Source: Knoellia sp. Soil729 (lineage in GTDB: Bacteria; Actinomycetota; Actinomycetes; Actinomycetales; Dermatophilaceae). Taken from it: DNA of 64,000 nt. This document shows positions 8,076 to 16,590 of the stretch, in pieces; position 1 is the stretch's first letter; every line of letters begins with the position of its first letter. The DNA lies in contig NZ_LMSA01000002.1 in assembly GCF_001427985.1 (NCBI RefSeq), forward strand, positions 1,294,811 through 1,358,810, given 5' to 3'. The notes beneath the pieces were generated by a model that saw only the letters and a program-made list of their open reading frames with translations, did no database searches and was not told the origin of the DNA. A program made the position numbers and the translations under genes.

Positions 8076-9605
8076 TCATGCCTCCGGCTTGAGGTGGGGG
8101 AAGAGAATCGTCTCTCGAATGTTGGCGCCGGTGAAGAGCATGACGAGCCGGTCGACGCCCAGACCCAAGCCGCCCATCGGTGGCGCGCCGTACTCGAGGG
8201 CACGCAGGAAGTCCTCGTCGAGCTGCATCGCCTCCGGGTCGCCCCCGGCTGCCTTGGTCGACTGCTCGGTGAGCACGCGGCGCTGGATCTCGGGGTCGAT
8301 GAGCTCGGAGAACCCGGTGCCGCGCTCGACGCCGCCGATGATGAGGTCCCAGGCCTCGATGAGTCCGGGCTCGCTGCGGTGCGGACGGGCCAGCGGCTGA
8401 GCGCTCGCGGGGTAGTCGCACAGGAAGGTCGGCTGGAGCAGGGTGGGCTCGACGAGCTCGCCGAGGAGCTCGAGGAAGACCTTGTCGCGGTCCCAGAACT
8501 CGTCGATGGGCACCTCATGGGTGGCGGCGAGGCCACGCAGCGTCTCGAGGTCGGTGTCGATGGTCACCGTCTGGCCGACTGCGTCGCTCACCGCCTCGTG
8601 CACGGGCAGCCAGCGCCACTCGCTGTCGAGCTCGATCGTTCCCTTGTCGGTCTCGACCCGGCGTGAACCGGTGGCGTCCGCGGCGGCGATGTAGAGGTCC
8701 TTCATGAGCTGGGCGATCGTGCTCTGGTCGCCCCACGCCTGGTAGGCCTCGAGCATCGTGAACTCGGGGGAGTGGGTGGCGTCGACGCCCTCGTTGCGGA
8801 AGATGCGGCCCATCTCGTAGACGCGGTCGACACCGCCCACGACCGCCTTCTTGAGGTTGAGCTCGAGGGCGATGCGCAGCGTCATCTCCTGCTCGAAGGC
8901 GTTGAGGTGGGTGCGGAAGGGACGGGCCGCGGCGCCGCCGTGGATGAGCTGGAGGATCGGCGTCTCGACCTCGAGGTAGCCCTGGCGCTCGAGCTCGTGG
9001 CGCATCGCGCTGAGGATGCGGGCCTTGGTGCGGACCATGTCGCGCGCCTCCTGGCGCACGATGAGGTCGGCGTAGCGCTGCCGGACCCGGCTCTCCTCGG
9101 AGAGCTCCTTGTGCAGGACCGGCAGGGGGCGCAGCGCCTTGGACGCCATGCTCCACCGGGTCGCCATGACCGAGAGCTCGCCGCGACGGCTGCTGATGAC
9201 GCGACCGGTGACCGAGACGTGGTCGCCGAGGTCCACGTCGGACTTCCAGGCGGCGAGCGCGTCCTCGCCCACCTCCGCGAGGCTGAGCATGACCTGCAGG
9301 CGCACGCCCTCACCCTCCTGGAGGGTGGCGAAGGCGAGCTTGCCCGTGTTGCGGATGAAGACGACGCGACCGGCGACGGAGACGACGTCGTCGGTCTCGT
9401 GCCCGGTCTCGAGGTGGCCCCAGTCCGAGCGCACCTCGGCGAGGCTGTGGGTGCGGTCGACCGAGACGGGGTATGCCGGGATGCCGGCTGCCAGCAGACG
9501 CTCGCGCTTGTCGCGGCGGATGCGCTGCTGCTCGGACAGGTCGACCTCGGGGGCACTCGAGGGGACAGCCGGAGTGGCCGTGACGGTTGCGGGGGTCTCG
9601 CTCAC
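8076..9605 (-). CDS. lysS: Lysyl-tRNA synthetase, class II
   Basis: 509 aa from GTG 9605. It charges tRNA-Lys with lysine using ATP. An N-terminal OB-fold anticodon-binding domain (about 70-150, SVAGRVVFIRNTGKLAF) precedes the class II core: motif 2 FRNEG near 269-273 with HSPEFTMLEAYQAW, and motif 3 GLGLGVDRLVML near the C-terminus. The longer frame to 9677 lacks family similarity. GTG 9605 is supported by TACCCT exactly 7 nt upstream (9613-9618), a leaderless-type promoter. The downstream small membrane gene is co-transcribed. Confidence 0.95.
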   Translation of the reverse strand: MSETPATVTATPAVPSSAPEVDLSEQQRIRRDKRERLLAAGIPAYPVSVDRTHSLAEVRSDWGHLETGHETDDVVSVAGRVVFIRNTGKLAFATLQEGEGVRLQVMLSLAEVGEDALAAWKSDVDLGDHVSVTGRVISSRRGELSVMATRWSMASKALRPLPVLHKELSEESRVRQRYADLIVRQEARDMVRTKARILSAMRHELERQGYLEVETPILQLIHGGAAARPFRTHLNAFEQEMTLRIALELNLKKAVVGGVDRVYEMGRIFRNEGVDATHSPEFTMLEAYQAWGDQSTIAQLMKDLYIAAADATGSRRVETDKGTIELDSEWRWLPVHEAVSDAVGQTVTIDTDLETLRGLAATHEVPIDEFWDRDKVFLELLGELVEPTLLQPTFLCDYPASAQPLARPHRSEPGLIEAWDLIIGGVERGTGFSELIDPEIQRRVLTEQSTKAAGGDPEAMQLDEDFLRALEYGAPPMGGLGLGVDRLVMLFTGANIRETILFPHLKPEA

Positions 9606-9612
9606 GTCCTCA

Positions 9613-9618
9613 AGGGTA
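9613..9618 (-). promoter_or_regulatory. -10 element of lysS (leaderless)
   Basis: TACCCT on the minus strand, 7 nt before GTG 9605; fits the actinobacterial TANNNT -10 with transcription starting at or next to the start codon. Confidence 0.45.
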
Positions 9619-9686
9619 CGAGGGCTTGCTGGGTGTCCCGGACGGGCATCGGGACCCTGTGCCGGGACCCGTGTCACGACCCAGCG

Positions 9687-10208
9687 TCAGGACCTGCTGC
9701 GGCGGACCGTGATCGTCGGGGGAGCGGCCAGGCTCTGACCCACGACGCAGTAGCGCTCGGTCGAACGGGCCAGCCGGCTCAGGTCCTCGTCGCTGGCGTC
9801 GGTGTCCAGGACGGCAGTGACGGCGATCCCCGTCATGCCGACCGGAGCGTCCCGGTCCACGCCGAGGGTGCCCCTGGCGTCGAACTCCGCCACGGCGTGC
9901 AGGTCGGCCCGGCGGACCGTGAGCCCCATCGCGGTGGCGACGCTGCGCATGGTCACGCCGGTGCAGGCAAGCAGCGCCTCGAGGAGCATGTCGCCCGAGC
10001 AGGCGTCGTCGTCGTGGCCACCGGTTGACGGGTGGAGACCAGCGCGCGTGCGTCCGGACCAGACGTCGACGCTGGTGGTGAGCCCCGGGTCGCGCCAGTC
10101 GGCTCGCGCCGAGAGCTGCACGAGCGCCTCGCTCGGGTCGTCCCGGTAGAGCTGCTTGAGCGGTGCCTGAAGTGCCCGCAGGGTGGTGGCGTCCATCGGT
10201 GAGTCCAT
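9687..10208 (-). CDS. OsmC/Ohr-family thiol peroxidase
   Basis: 173 aa with a good AAGGAGG 11 nt before ATG 10208. The family pattern CSGDMLLEALLACTG places a Cys at 82 in the long central helix, and the second conserved Cys is at 154 (STERYCVVGQS). These correspond to the peroxidatic and resolving cysteines that reduce organic hydroperoxides in OsmC proteins. The N-terminal 35 residues are longer than in Ohr, so it is better called OsmC-like. It lies alone between lysS and a tandem hairpin array, on the same strand as both neighbours. Confidence 0.88.
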   Translation of the reverse strand: MDSPMDATTLRALQAPLKQLYRDDPSEALVQLSARADWRDPGLTTSVDVWSGRTRAGLHPSTGGHDDDACSGDMLLEALLACTGVTMRSVATAMGLTVRRADLHAVAEFDARGTLGVDRDAPVGMTGIAVTAVLDTDASDEDLSRLARSTERYCVVGQSLAAPPTITVRRSRS

Positions 10209-10272
10209 GTGGGAAGTGTCCTCCTTGCCGAGGCCGGTCGTGTCTCCCCGCTCACATCTCCTCGACCGGCCC

Positions 10273-10408
10273 TGTGCACTGCTGCGCTGGGGAGCAGCAG
10301 TGCACAGTCCAGGCGGGGGAGAGTGTGCATTGCTGCGCTGCGGGGCAGCAGTGCACAGTCCAGGCGGGGGAGAGTGTGCATTGCTGCGCTGGGGGGCAGC
10401 AGTGCACA
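10273..10408 (-). repeat. Three tandem 51-bp units, each with a 13-bp hairpin
   Basis: Hairpins 10273-10285/10294-10306, 10324-10336/10345-10357 and 10375-10387/10396-10408, period exactly 51 bp. The arm is TGTGCACTGCTGC in unit 1 and TGTGCATTGCTGC in units 2 and 3, which converts one pair to a G-T wobble. The spacer TCCAGGCGGGGGAGAG is identical between units. The array begins 50 nt after the XRE gene stop and lies 64 nt before the OsmC start, so it may be a multiplied terminator. Confidence 0.85.
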
Positions 10409-10457
10409 GCGCACCTTGGACAGGTGTGAGGGTGGGCGGACACGATGCGCGGGGACA

Positions 10458-10991
10458 TCAGGACGCGTCGTGCGCAGGCGGCTGCGCGGCGTCGTCCTGG
10501 ACATCTTTGTCGAGGCGCCCACGCCGGAGCCGCTCGGCCTCCCAGTCCCGGGCTCGGTCATCCTCTTCCATCCGCTCACCCGGAGTGCGCCGACGAAACG
10601 AGGTCGAGGACGCCTTGGGAGACGGCTCGCCCCGATGACGGGTCCAGTTCCACGTGGAGGACGTGTCCTCCTCACACAGGTCCAGGTGGGCGGGGAAGCG
10701 GCGGTCGGCACGATCGAGCAGGTGTTCCGCGGGGTCATCCCAGTCCGCCCACTCCGCCGCCGCCGGATCCGTGAGAACAGGCGCGAAGCCCAGCAGCCGC
10801 AGGGCAGCCAAGACCTCCTCGAATCCCTCGGGCACCTGCCCTGCCTCCCAGCGCCCGACCTTGGCCCGGTCCCAAGCGAGCGCGTCAGCGAGACTGCGCT
10901 GGCTCAGTCCCAAGCGTCTACGGGCCAGGCGCATGGCGGCGCCAACCGCCTCTCCACTCAGGGCCAGTCGACCTGGTGCGTAGAAGTCCAT
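10458..10991 (-). CDS. XRE-family helix-turn-helix transcriptional regulator
   Basis: 177 aa. The N-terminal Cro/CI-type HTH is clear at about 15-70: AMRLARRRLGLSQRSLADAL then WDRAKVGRWEAGQVP, with the recognition helix ending in the family motif RWEAG. The remaining 100 residues are acidic and Arg-rich, with low-complexity stretches and no recognised ligand domain. The ATG at 10991 has no strong ribosome-binding site. Target genes cannot be named; it is followed by the tandem hairpin array and has no operon partner. Confidence 0.85.
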   Translation of the reverse strand: MDFYAPGRLALSGEAVGAAMRLARRRLGLSQRSLADALAWDRAKVGRWEAGQVPEGFEEVLAALRLLGFAPVLTDPAAAEWADWDDPAEHLLDRADRRFPAHLDLCEEDTSSTWNWTRHRGEPSPKASSTSFRRRTPGERMEEDDRARDWEAERLRRGRLDKDVQDDAAQPPAHDAS

Positions 10992-11086
10992 GCATCCATG
11001 TCACGCCACTCGGGCGCATCCCGCCAGGTGAAGAAACGCCGACCGTGGACAAGCCTCGACCTGCGTGGTGCCTGTGGAAACCGGGG

Positions 11087-11827
11087 TCATCGCTCCTGCA
11101 GCATGAGGTCGATCGTGTAGTCCTCGGCGCGGTAGCTGTGGTCGCCGTACTCGACAGCAGTCCCCGCAGCGTCGAACGCCATCCGGGTCATCGTCAGCAC
11201 CGGCTGGGTCCCGCGGATCCTCAGGTGCTTGCGCTCGGCCGGTGTCGGCATCCGGGCCGCGATCGACTGGTGGGCGACGACGGCGTGGACCCCGCGAGTC
11301 CGCAAGGCGGCATACAGGCCGGTCGCCTCGAGCTCTTCGCGCGAGATGTCGCTGTACGCCGGCGGGAGCCAGTTGCGCATGACCGCGAGCGGAGCGTCCG
11401 CGGCGAGTCTCAGGCGCACGATCGCGAGCAGCGGGGTGTCGGCCGGCAGGTCGAGGGCCGCCGCTGCGCTGGCGTCGGTGACCATGCCGTGCTCGAGGAG
11501 GACCGTGCGCGGGGCGCGACCCTCACGCTCGAGGTCGTCGAAGAGGCTGCTCAGTGCCACCCGGCGGTGGACCTTGCGGTTCGCGACGGTCGTGCCGAGC
11601 CCACGCCGTCGCACGAGCAGGCCCTTGTCGACCATCTCCTGGATGGCCCGGCGCACCGTGGGGCGCGAGAGCGAAAGCCGTTGCGCCAGGGCCACTTCGT
11701 TCTCGAACGGGTCCCCCGGCTGGAGCCGGCCGTCGTCGATCGCGGCGCACAGCTGCTCGGACAGCTGGTGGTAGAGCGGTACCGGGGACCCCCGGTCGAT
11801 GCTCACGCTCACGAGCTGTGCCGTCAT
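11087..11827 (-). CDS. iolR: GntR/HutC-family repressor, probable regulator of the iol operon
   Basis: 246 aa from ATG 11827. The winged HTH of the GntR family is at about 16-82 (YHQLSEQLCAAIDDGRLQPG, then SRPTVRRAIQEMVDKGLL). A UTRA ligand-binding domain (about 95-235, containing VLTMTRMAFDAAGTAVEYGDH) places it in the HutC subfamily. It is divergent from iolG with only 88 nt between the starts, so it most likely controls the inositol operon and itself from the shared region. Expression is probably leaderless (TACTGT 7 nt before ATG). The name iolR is by position and need not imply homology to the B. subtilis DeoR-type IolR. Confidence 0.9.
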   Translation of the reverse strand: MTAQLVSVSIDRGSPVPLYHQLSEQLCAAIDDGRLQPGDPFENEVALAQRLSLSRPTVRRAIQEMVDKGLLVRRRGLGTTVANRKVHRRVALSSLFDDLEREGRAPRTVLLEHGMVTDASAAAALDLPADTPLLAIVRLRLAADAPLAVMRNWLPPAYSDISREELEATGLYAALRTRGVHAVVAHQSIAARMPTPAERKHLRIRGTQPVLTMTRMAFDAAGTAVEYGDHSYRAEDYTIDLMLQER

Positions 11828-11834
11828 GTCGGGC

Positions 11835-11908
11835 ACAGTAGCGAAGCGGGGCGCAAATGACCATATGTCCTGACAAAGGTTGACACGACCCGTCGCGGCG
11901 CGGAAGAG
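11835..11908. promoter_or_regulatory. Divergent promoter/operator region of iolR and iolG
   Basis: On the minus strand TACTGT (11835-11840) is 7 nt before the iolR ATG. On the plus strand TTGACA (11880-11885), an 18-nt spacer and AAGAGT (11904-11909) lie 6 nt before the iolG ATG, another leaderless arrangement. Between them the imperfect palindrome GACCATATGTC (11859-11869) is the best operator candidate for the GntR repressor. Confidence 0.5.
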
Positions 11909-11915
11909 TTCCACC

Positions 11916-12944
11916 ATGAGGATCGGACTGGCCGGAGTCGGCCGCATCGGTGCGTTCCACGCGAGCACCCTCGCCGGGCTCGACGCCGTCGACGAGGTCG
12001 TCGTCGCCGACCTCGTCCCGGGGCTCGCCGAGAAGGTCGCGGCCGACCAGGGCCTGAGCGCGGCGCCCGACATCGAGGCGCTGCTGCGCTCCGGCATCGA
12101 CGGTCTCGTCATCGCGACGGCGACACCGGGGCACGCGCCCTTGTTGCGACAGGCGCTCGCGGCCGGCATACCGGCGTTCTGTGAGAAGCCTGTCGCCGCG
12201 ACGCTGGACGAGACGATCGCGCTGGCAGAGCTCGCCGAGGGCAGCGGGACCCCAGTGCACATCGGCTTCCAGCGGCGCTTCGACGCGGGCTACCGCCGGG
12301 CCAGGGGCGCCGTCGAGGCCGGCGAGCTCGGCACCGTCCACGCCATCCGCGCCCTGACCCACGACCAGGAGCCTCCGCACGCGGCCTACGTGCCGACCAG
12401 CGGCGGGATCTTCCGCGACTGCTCGGTCCACGACTTCGACATCGTCCGCTTCGTGACGGGGCGAGAGGTCGAGACCGTCTATGCCACCGGCGAGAACAAG
12501 GGCGCCGACTTCTTCGCGGCCGCCGGCGACGTCGACACCGCAGCAGCACTCCTCACGCTCGACGACGGGACGCTGGTCACCGCGACATCGACCCGTTACA
12601 GCGGCGGAGGTCACGACGTGCGGATGGAGGTCATGGGCTCTGCCGCGTCCCTCGCCGTCGGGCTCGACGACTCGCTCGCGCTGCGCTCGGCCGAGGACGG
12701 CGTCACCTTCCCCGCCGGACCGCCGCACGCCAGCTTCATGCAGCGGTTCCTCGCGGCCTACCGCGCCGAGCTCACCGCCTTCTGCGACGTCGCTGCCGGC
12801 CGCACCCCCAGTCCGTGCACCGTGCACGACGCACTCCAGGCCTTTCGCGTCGCCGAGGCCTGCGAGCTCTCGCGCGCCCAGCGACGCCTCGTGTCCATGT
12901 TCGAGATCCCCGACGCCCCCGCCCTCACGAAGGCTCTGCGATGA
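11916..12944 (+). CDS. iolG: myo-Inositol 2-dehydrogenase
   Basis: 342 aa from ATG 11916. Gfo/Idh/MocA-family NAD-dependent oxidoreductase that oxidises myo-inositol to scyllo-inosose, the first step of inositol catabolism. The Rossmann motif GVGRIG is at 7-12, the family motif EKPVA at 90-94 (FCEKPVAATLDE), and the C-terminal domain has the DCSVHDFDIVRF segment that carries the catalytic Asp/His. It is the first gene of an eight-gene operon; its TGA overlaps the ATG of the next gene. A CGGCATAC word at 12164 lies in the reading frame. Confidence 0.93.
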   Translation: MRIGLAGVGRIGAFHASTLAGLDAVDEVVVADLVPGLAEKVAADQGLSAAPDIEALLRSGIDGLVIATATPGHAPLLRQALAAGIPAFCEKPVAATLDETIALAELAEGSGTPVHIGFQRRFDAGYRRARGAVEAGELGTVHAIRALTHDQEPPHAAYVPTSGGIFRDCSVHDFDIVRFVTGREVETVYATGENKGADFFAAAGDVDTAAALLTLDDGTLVTATSTRYSGGGHDVRMEVMGSAASLAVGLDDSLALRSAEDGVTFPAGPPHASFMQRFLAAYRAELTAFCDVAAGRTPSPCTVHDALQAFRVAEACELSRAQRRLVSMFEIPDAPALTKALR

Positions 12945-13870
12945 CCGCCACCGATCAGCCCACCCGTCCGCCGCTGACCGAGCGCATCGCCGGCGCCCCG
13001 ATCTCTTGGGGCGTGTGCGAGGTCCCCGGCTGGGGCTTCCAGCTCGACTCCGAGACCGTGCTGGCCCAGATGCGCGACGTCGGCATGGCGGCCACCGAGT
13101 TCGGGCCTGAGGGGTTCCTCCCCGACGCTCCGGCGAACAAGGCCTCGACGCTGTCGGACGCCGGTCTGAGGGCCGTCGGGCAGTTCGTCCCCGTGGTCCT
13201 GCACCACCCCGAGCACGACCCTGTCCCCGAGGTCGAGTCCGCGATGGAGGGACTGGTCGCCGCGCAGGCCTCCACCGTCATCATCGCGGCAGCCACTGGG
13301 GTCGAGGGCTACGACGGCCGCCCGGAGCTCAGCGAGGCCCAGTGGGACACGCTCCTCGTCAACCTCGACCTCATCACTGCCGCGGCCGAAGCCCACGGGC
13401 TCGTCGCCACCCTCCACCCGCACGTCGGCACCATCGTGGAGTCCGGTGTGGAGGCCGAGCGCGTGCTGGTCGGTTCACGCATCGGGCTCTGCCTCGACAC
13501 CGGCCACCTGCTCATCGGCGGCGGCGACCCGGTGGAGCTCGCCCGCCGCCATCCCGAGCGGATCGCTCACGTGCACCTCAAGGACGTGCGCCTCGACCTG
13601 GCCCGGGCCGTCCAGGAGGGACGGCAGACCTACACCGAGGCGGTCGCTGCGGGGATGTACGTCCCGCTCGGTGCCGGAGACGTCGACATCGCGACCATCG
13701 TCGGCTCGCTGGAGGACGCCGGGTATGCCGGGTGGTACGTCCTCGAGCAGGACACCGTGCTCACCGACGCACCGTCACGGACCGGGGTCGACCCCATGCT
13801 GGACGTCCGGGCCTCCCTCGACCACCTGCGCACGATTGCCGAGAAGGTCGTGGGGAACAGCAATGGGTGA
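12941..13870 (+). CDS. iolE: Inosose dehydratase-like TIM-barrel protein
   Basis: 309 aa; ATG 12941 overlaps the iolG stop by 4 nt. Xylose isomerase-like TIM barrel of the IolE/IolI group, with the IolE-type opening GAPISWGVCEVPGWG near 19-33. Metal-ligand segments VATLHPHVG, LDTGHLLIGG and IAHVHLKD are present. Its predicted role is conversion of scyllo-inosose to 3D-trihydroxycyclohexane-1,2-dione, the IolD substrate. IolI isomerases share the fold, but the N-terminal motif and operon position favour the dehydratase. It overlaps iolC by 8 nt. Confidence 0.87.
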   Translation: MTATDQPTRPPLTERIAGAPISWGVCEVPGWGFQLDSETVLAQMRDVGMAATEFGPEGFLPDAPANKASTLSDAGLRAVGQFVPVVLHHPEHDPVPEVESAMEGLVAAQASTVIIAAATGVEGYDGRPELSEAQWDTLLVNLDLITAAAEAHGLVATLHPHVGTIVESGVEAERVLVGSRIGLCLDTGHLLIGGGDPVELARRHPERIAHVHLKDVRLDLARAVQEGRQTYTEAVAAGMYVPLGAGDVDIATIVGSLEDAGYAGWYVLEQDTVLTDAPSRTGVDPMLDVRASLDHLRTIAEKVVGNSNG

Positions 13871-14831
13871 GCGCACGGCATACGACCTCGTCGCCATCGG
13901 GCGCACGGGCGTCGACATCTACCCGCTCCAGCACGGGGTGGGACTCGAGGACGTCGACACGTTCCAGAAGTTCCTCGGCGGCAGCGCCACCAACGTCGCG
14001 GTCGCGGCCGCCCGGCACGGTCGCCGGGTCAGCCTCGTGACCAAGGTGGGACCGGACGCCTTCGGTCGCTACGTCCGGCGCGAGGCCGAGCGGCTCGGCA
14101 TCGACCCCGTGCACATCAGCGCTCTCGAGGGCGAGCCCGGGCGGGTGCCGCCGACGCCGGTGACCCTGTGCGAGGTGCACCCGCCGGACGACTTCCCGCT
14201 GACCTTCTATCGCTTCCCGACGGCGCCCGACCTCATGGTCGAGCCGACGGACGCCATCGTCGAGGACGTGCGCGGTGCCCGGGTCCACTGGTCGACGGTC
14301 ACGGGGCTGTCGCAGGAGCCCTCTCGCGCAACGCACTTCGCGCTGTGGGAGGCGCGGGGCCGTCGGCAGCACACGGTGCTCGACCTCGACTACCGGCCGA
14401 TGTTCTGGGACAGTGCCGACGAGGCCCGCGAGCAGGTCGGGCGTGCCCTCGAGCACGTGACGGTCGCCGTCGGCAACCGCGAGGAGTGCGAGGTCGCCGT
14501 CGGCGAGACGGATCCGCAGCGCGCGGCCGACGCCCTGCTCGAGCGCGGGCTCGAGCTCGCCGTGGTCAAGCAGGGCCCGCGCGGAGTGCTCGCCGCAACG
14601 CGCGACGAACGCGTCGAGGTCGCGCCGTTCCCGGTCGAGGTCGTCAACGGGCTTGGTGCGGGTGACGCCTTCGGTGGGGCACTGGTTCACGGGCTGCTCT
14701 CGGGGTGGGACCTGCGCCGCACCATCGCCTTCGCCAACGTCGCGGGAGCCATCGTCGCCGGACGGCTCGAGTGCTCCACCGCGATGCCGACGACCGCCGA
14801 GGTCGAGGCCGCCCTGGCAGGGGTGGGCTGA
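13863..14831 (+). CDS. iolC: 5-Dehydro-2-deoxygluconokinase
   Basis: 322 aa from ATG 13863; the frame extends upstream only as a shadow of iolE. PfkB-family sugar kinase: N-terminal signature FLGGSATNVAVAAARHG and the C-terminal signature VNGLGAGDAFGGALVHG, whose GAGD holds the catalytic Asp. It phosphorylates 2-deoxy-5-keto-D-gluconate with ATP in the middle of the inositol pathway. The start lies within the end of iolE (8-nt overlap) and the stop overlaps the next ATG by 1 nt (TGATG), indicating tight translational coupling. Confidence 0.93.
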   Translation: MGERTAYDLVAIGRTGVDIYPLQHGVGLEDVDTFQKFLGGSATNVAVAAARHGRRVSLVTKVGPDAFGRYVRREAERLGIDPVHISALEGEPGRVPPTPVTLCEVHPPDDFPLTFYRFPTAPDLMVEPTDAIVEDVRGARVHWSTVTGLSQEPSRATHFALWEARGRRQHTVLDLDYRPMFWDSADEAREQVGRALEHVTVAVGNREECEVAVGETDPQRAADALLERGLELAVVKQGPRGVLAATRDERVEVAPFPVEVVNGLGAGDAFGGALVHGLLSGWDLRRTIAFANVAGAIVAGRLECSTAMPTTAEVEAALAGVG

Positions 14832-15709
14832 TGGAGCTCGACGACGTGACCCGCACCCGGGTGAGCGACCCGGGCCGCATCGTCACCGCCTGGGCGGCCC
14901 GGCGACGCCGCCCGCTCGTGGGTGACGACGGACGCATGCTCCTCGTCGCTGCGGACCACCCGGCTCGGGGATCCCTGGGGGTCCGGGGTGACGCCCGGGC
15001 GATGGGCAACCGCCGGGACCTGCTCGACCGGCTCCTCACGGCCCTGTCCCGTCCCGGTGTCGACGGTGTGCTCGCCACACCTGACGTCCTCGACGACCTC
15101 GTGCTGCTCGGCGCCCTCGACGACAAGGTGGCGGTCGGCTCGATGAACCGCGGCGGCCTGCAGGGCGCGGCCTTCGAGCTCGACGACCGCTTCACGGCCT
15201 ACTCGGCCGACGAGATCGCGGCCCGCGGGCTCGACGGCGGCAAGATGCTCACGCGGATCTGCCTGGCCGACCCGGGCACGGCCTCGACCCTGGAGTCCAG
15301 TGCCCATGCGGTCACCGACCTCGCGGCTCACGGGCTGATGGCCATGGTCGAACCCTTCCTCTCCGTGGTGGAGGACGGACGGGTCCGCAACCTCCTCGAC
15401 CCCGACTCGACCATCGCGTCCGTGGCGATCGCGTCCGGTCTCGGGGCCAGCAGCGCCCACACCTGGCTCAAGCTGCCGGTCGTCGAGGACCTCGCCCGCG
15501 TCATGGACGCGACGACCCTGCCGACGCTGCTCCTCGGTGGTGACCCGCAGGGCGACCCGCACGACACGTATGCCGCGTGGTCCGACGCACTCTCGCTCCC
15601 GTCGGTCTCGGGTCTGGTCGTGGGGCGCGCCTTGCTCTATCCGCCCGACGGTGACGTCGGTGCGGCCGTGGACATCGCGTCCGGACTCGTCCACGGGGGT
15701 GCGTCATGA
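14831..15709 (+). CDS. DKGP aldolase-like (beta/alpha)8 protein of the iol operon
   Basis: 292 aa. It resembles the class I aldolase/DhnA-like barrels found between iolC and iolB in actinobacteria (Cgl0159 type): LLVAADHPARGSLG near the N-terminus, GSMNRGGLQG, and the C-terminal LLLGGDPQGDPHDTYAAW. No iolJ (class II aldolase) is seen in this operon. By elimination this protein is the best candidate for splitting 2-deoxy-5-keto-gluconate 6-phosphate into dihydroxyacetone phosphate and malonate semialdehyde. That role is inferred from position. The start overlaps the iolC stop by 1 nt and the end overlaps iolB by 4 nt. Confidence 0.8.
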   Translation: MELDDVTRTRVSDPGRIVTAWAARRRRPLVGDDGRMLLVAADHPARGSLGVRGDARAMGNRRDLLDRLLTALSRPGVDGVLATPDVLDDLVLLGALDDKVAVGSMNRGGLQGAAFELDDRFTAYSADEIAARGLDGGKMLTRICLADPGTASTLESSAHAVTDLAAHGLMAMVEPFLSVVEDGRVRNLLDPDSTIASVAIASGLGASSAHTWLKLPVVEDLARVMDATTLPTLLLGGDPQGDPHDTYAAWSDALSLPSVSGLVVGRALLYPPDGDVGAAVDIASGLVHGGAS

Positions 15710-16590
15710 CGAGCGGTGGCACCGGAGCCGACAACGCGAGGTGGGTGCGCCACCTGGGTTCGCTCGATGACGGGGAGTTCCGGGTTGCCGTGACCCCGAC
15801 CGCGAACAACCCCGTCGAGGGATGGAAGCACACGACGCTGCGGGTCGCGTGGCTCGGCGAGGGTGGACACGTCGAGCACGAGACGGCCGACGAGGAGATC
15901 GTAGTGGTGCCTCTCGCCGGGTCGGTGACGATCGAGATCGAGGGCGACGACGCGATCGTGCTCGACGGGCGGGCGAGCGTGTTCGACGGACCCAGCGACA
16001 CGGCATACCTCCCGCGCCAGCGCAGGGTCACGGTGCGGAACAACGGGACCGGGCCGGCCCGCGTCGCCCTGTGCGGGGCGCGCGCGACGACCGACCGGGA
16101 GCCGCGACGCATCGCCGCCGACGAGGCCGCACCCGAGGCGCGCGGTGCGGGCAACGCGAGTCGTGAGGTCCGCGCCTTTGGGCTCCCGCCGGTCCTCGAC
16201 GCCGATGCGATCCTCGTCTGCGAGGTCATCACTCCCGCGGGCAACTGGAGCTCCTGGCCTCCGCACAAGCACGACGAGGACCGTCCCGGCGTCGAGTCCG
16301 AGCTGGAGGAGATCTACTACTTCGAGACGCGCTCGACCGACCCGCGCGGGACGGAGCCGGTGGGCTACCAACGGGTCTACGGCTCAGGCGAGCGCCCGAT
16401 CGACGTCCTCGCCGAGGTCCGCACCGGCGACGTCGTCCTCGTTCCTCACGGCTGGCACGGACCGGCCATGGCGGCGCCCGACGCAGACCTCTACTACCTC
16501 AACGTCATGGCCGGCCCCGGCAGTGAGCGGGCCTGGCTCATCACGGACGACCCCGCGCACGCCTGGGTGCGCGAGACCTGGAGCAGCTGA
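15706..16590 (+). CDS. iolB: 5-Deoxy-glucuronate isomerase
   Basis: 294 aa, typical IolB length; bicupin. The family segment GNWSSWPPHKHDED (near 181-194) provides metal-binding His residues, followed by ELEEIYYFETR and the C-terminal GDVVLVPHGWHGP. It converts 5-deoxy-glucuronate to 2-deoxy-5-keto-gluconate. ATGA overlap with the upstream aldolase-like gene and TGATG overlap with iolD. Confidence 0.95.
   Translation: MTSGGTGADNARWVRHLGSLDDGEFRVAVTPTANNPVEGWKHTTLRVAWLGEGGHVEHETADEEIVVVPLAGSVTIEIEGDDAIVLDGRASVFDGPSDTAYLPRQRRVTVRNNGTGPARVALCGARATTDREPRRIAADEAAPEARGAGNASREVRAFGLPPVLDADAILVCEVITPAGNWSSWPPHKHDEDRPGVESELEEIYYFETRSTDPRGTEPVGYQRVYGSGERPIDVLAEVRTGDVVLVPHGWHGPAMAAPDADLYYLNVMAGPGSERAWLITDDPAHAWVRETWSS

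Noticed and set aside
10273-10408. CRISPR-like array
   Set aside because: The units are fully identical tandem repeats with hairpins; there are no variable spacers and no cas genes.
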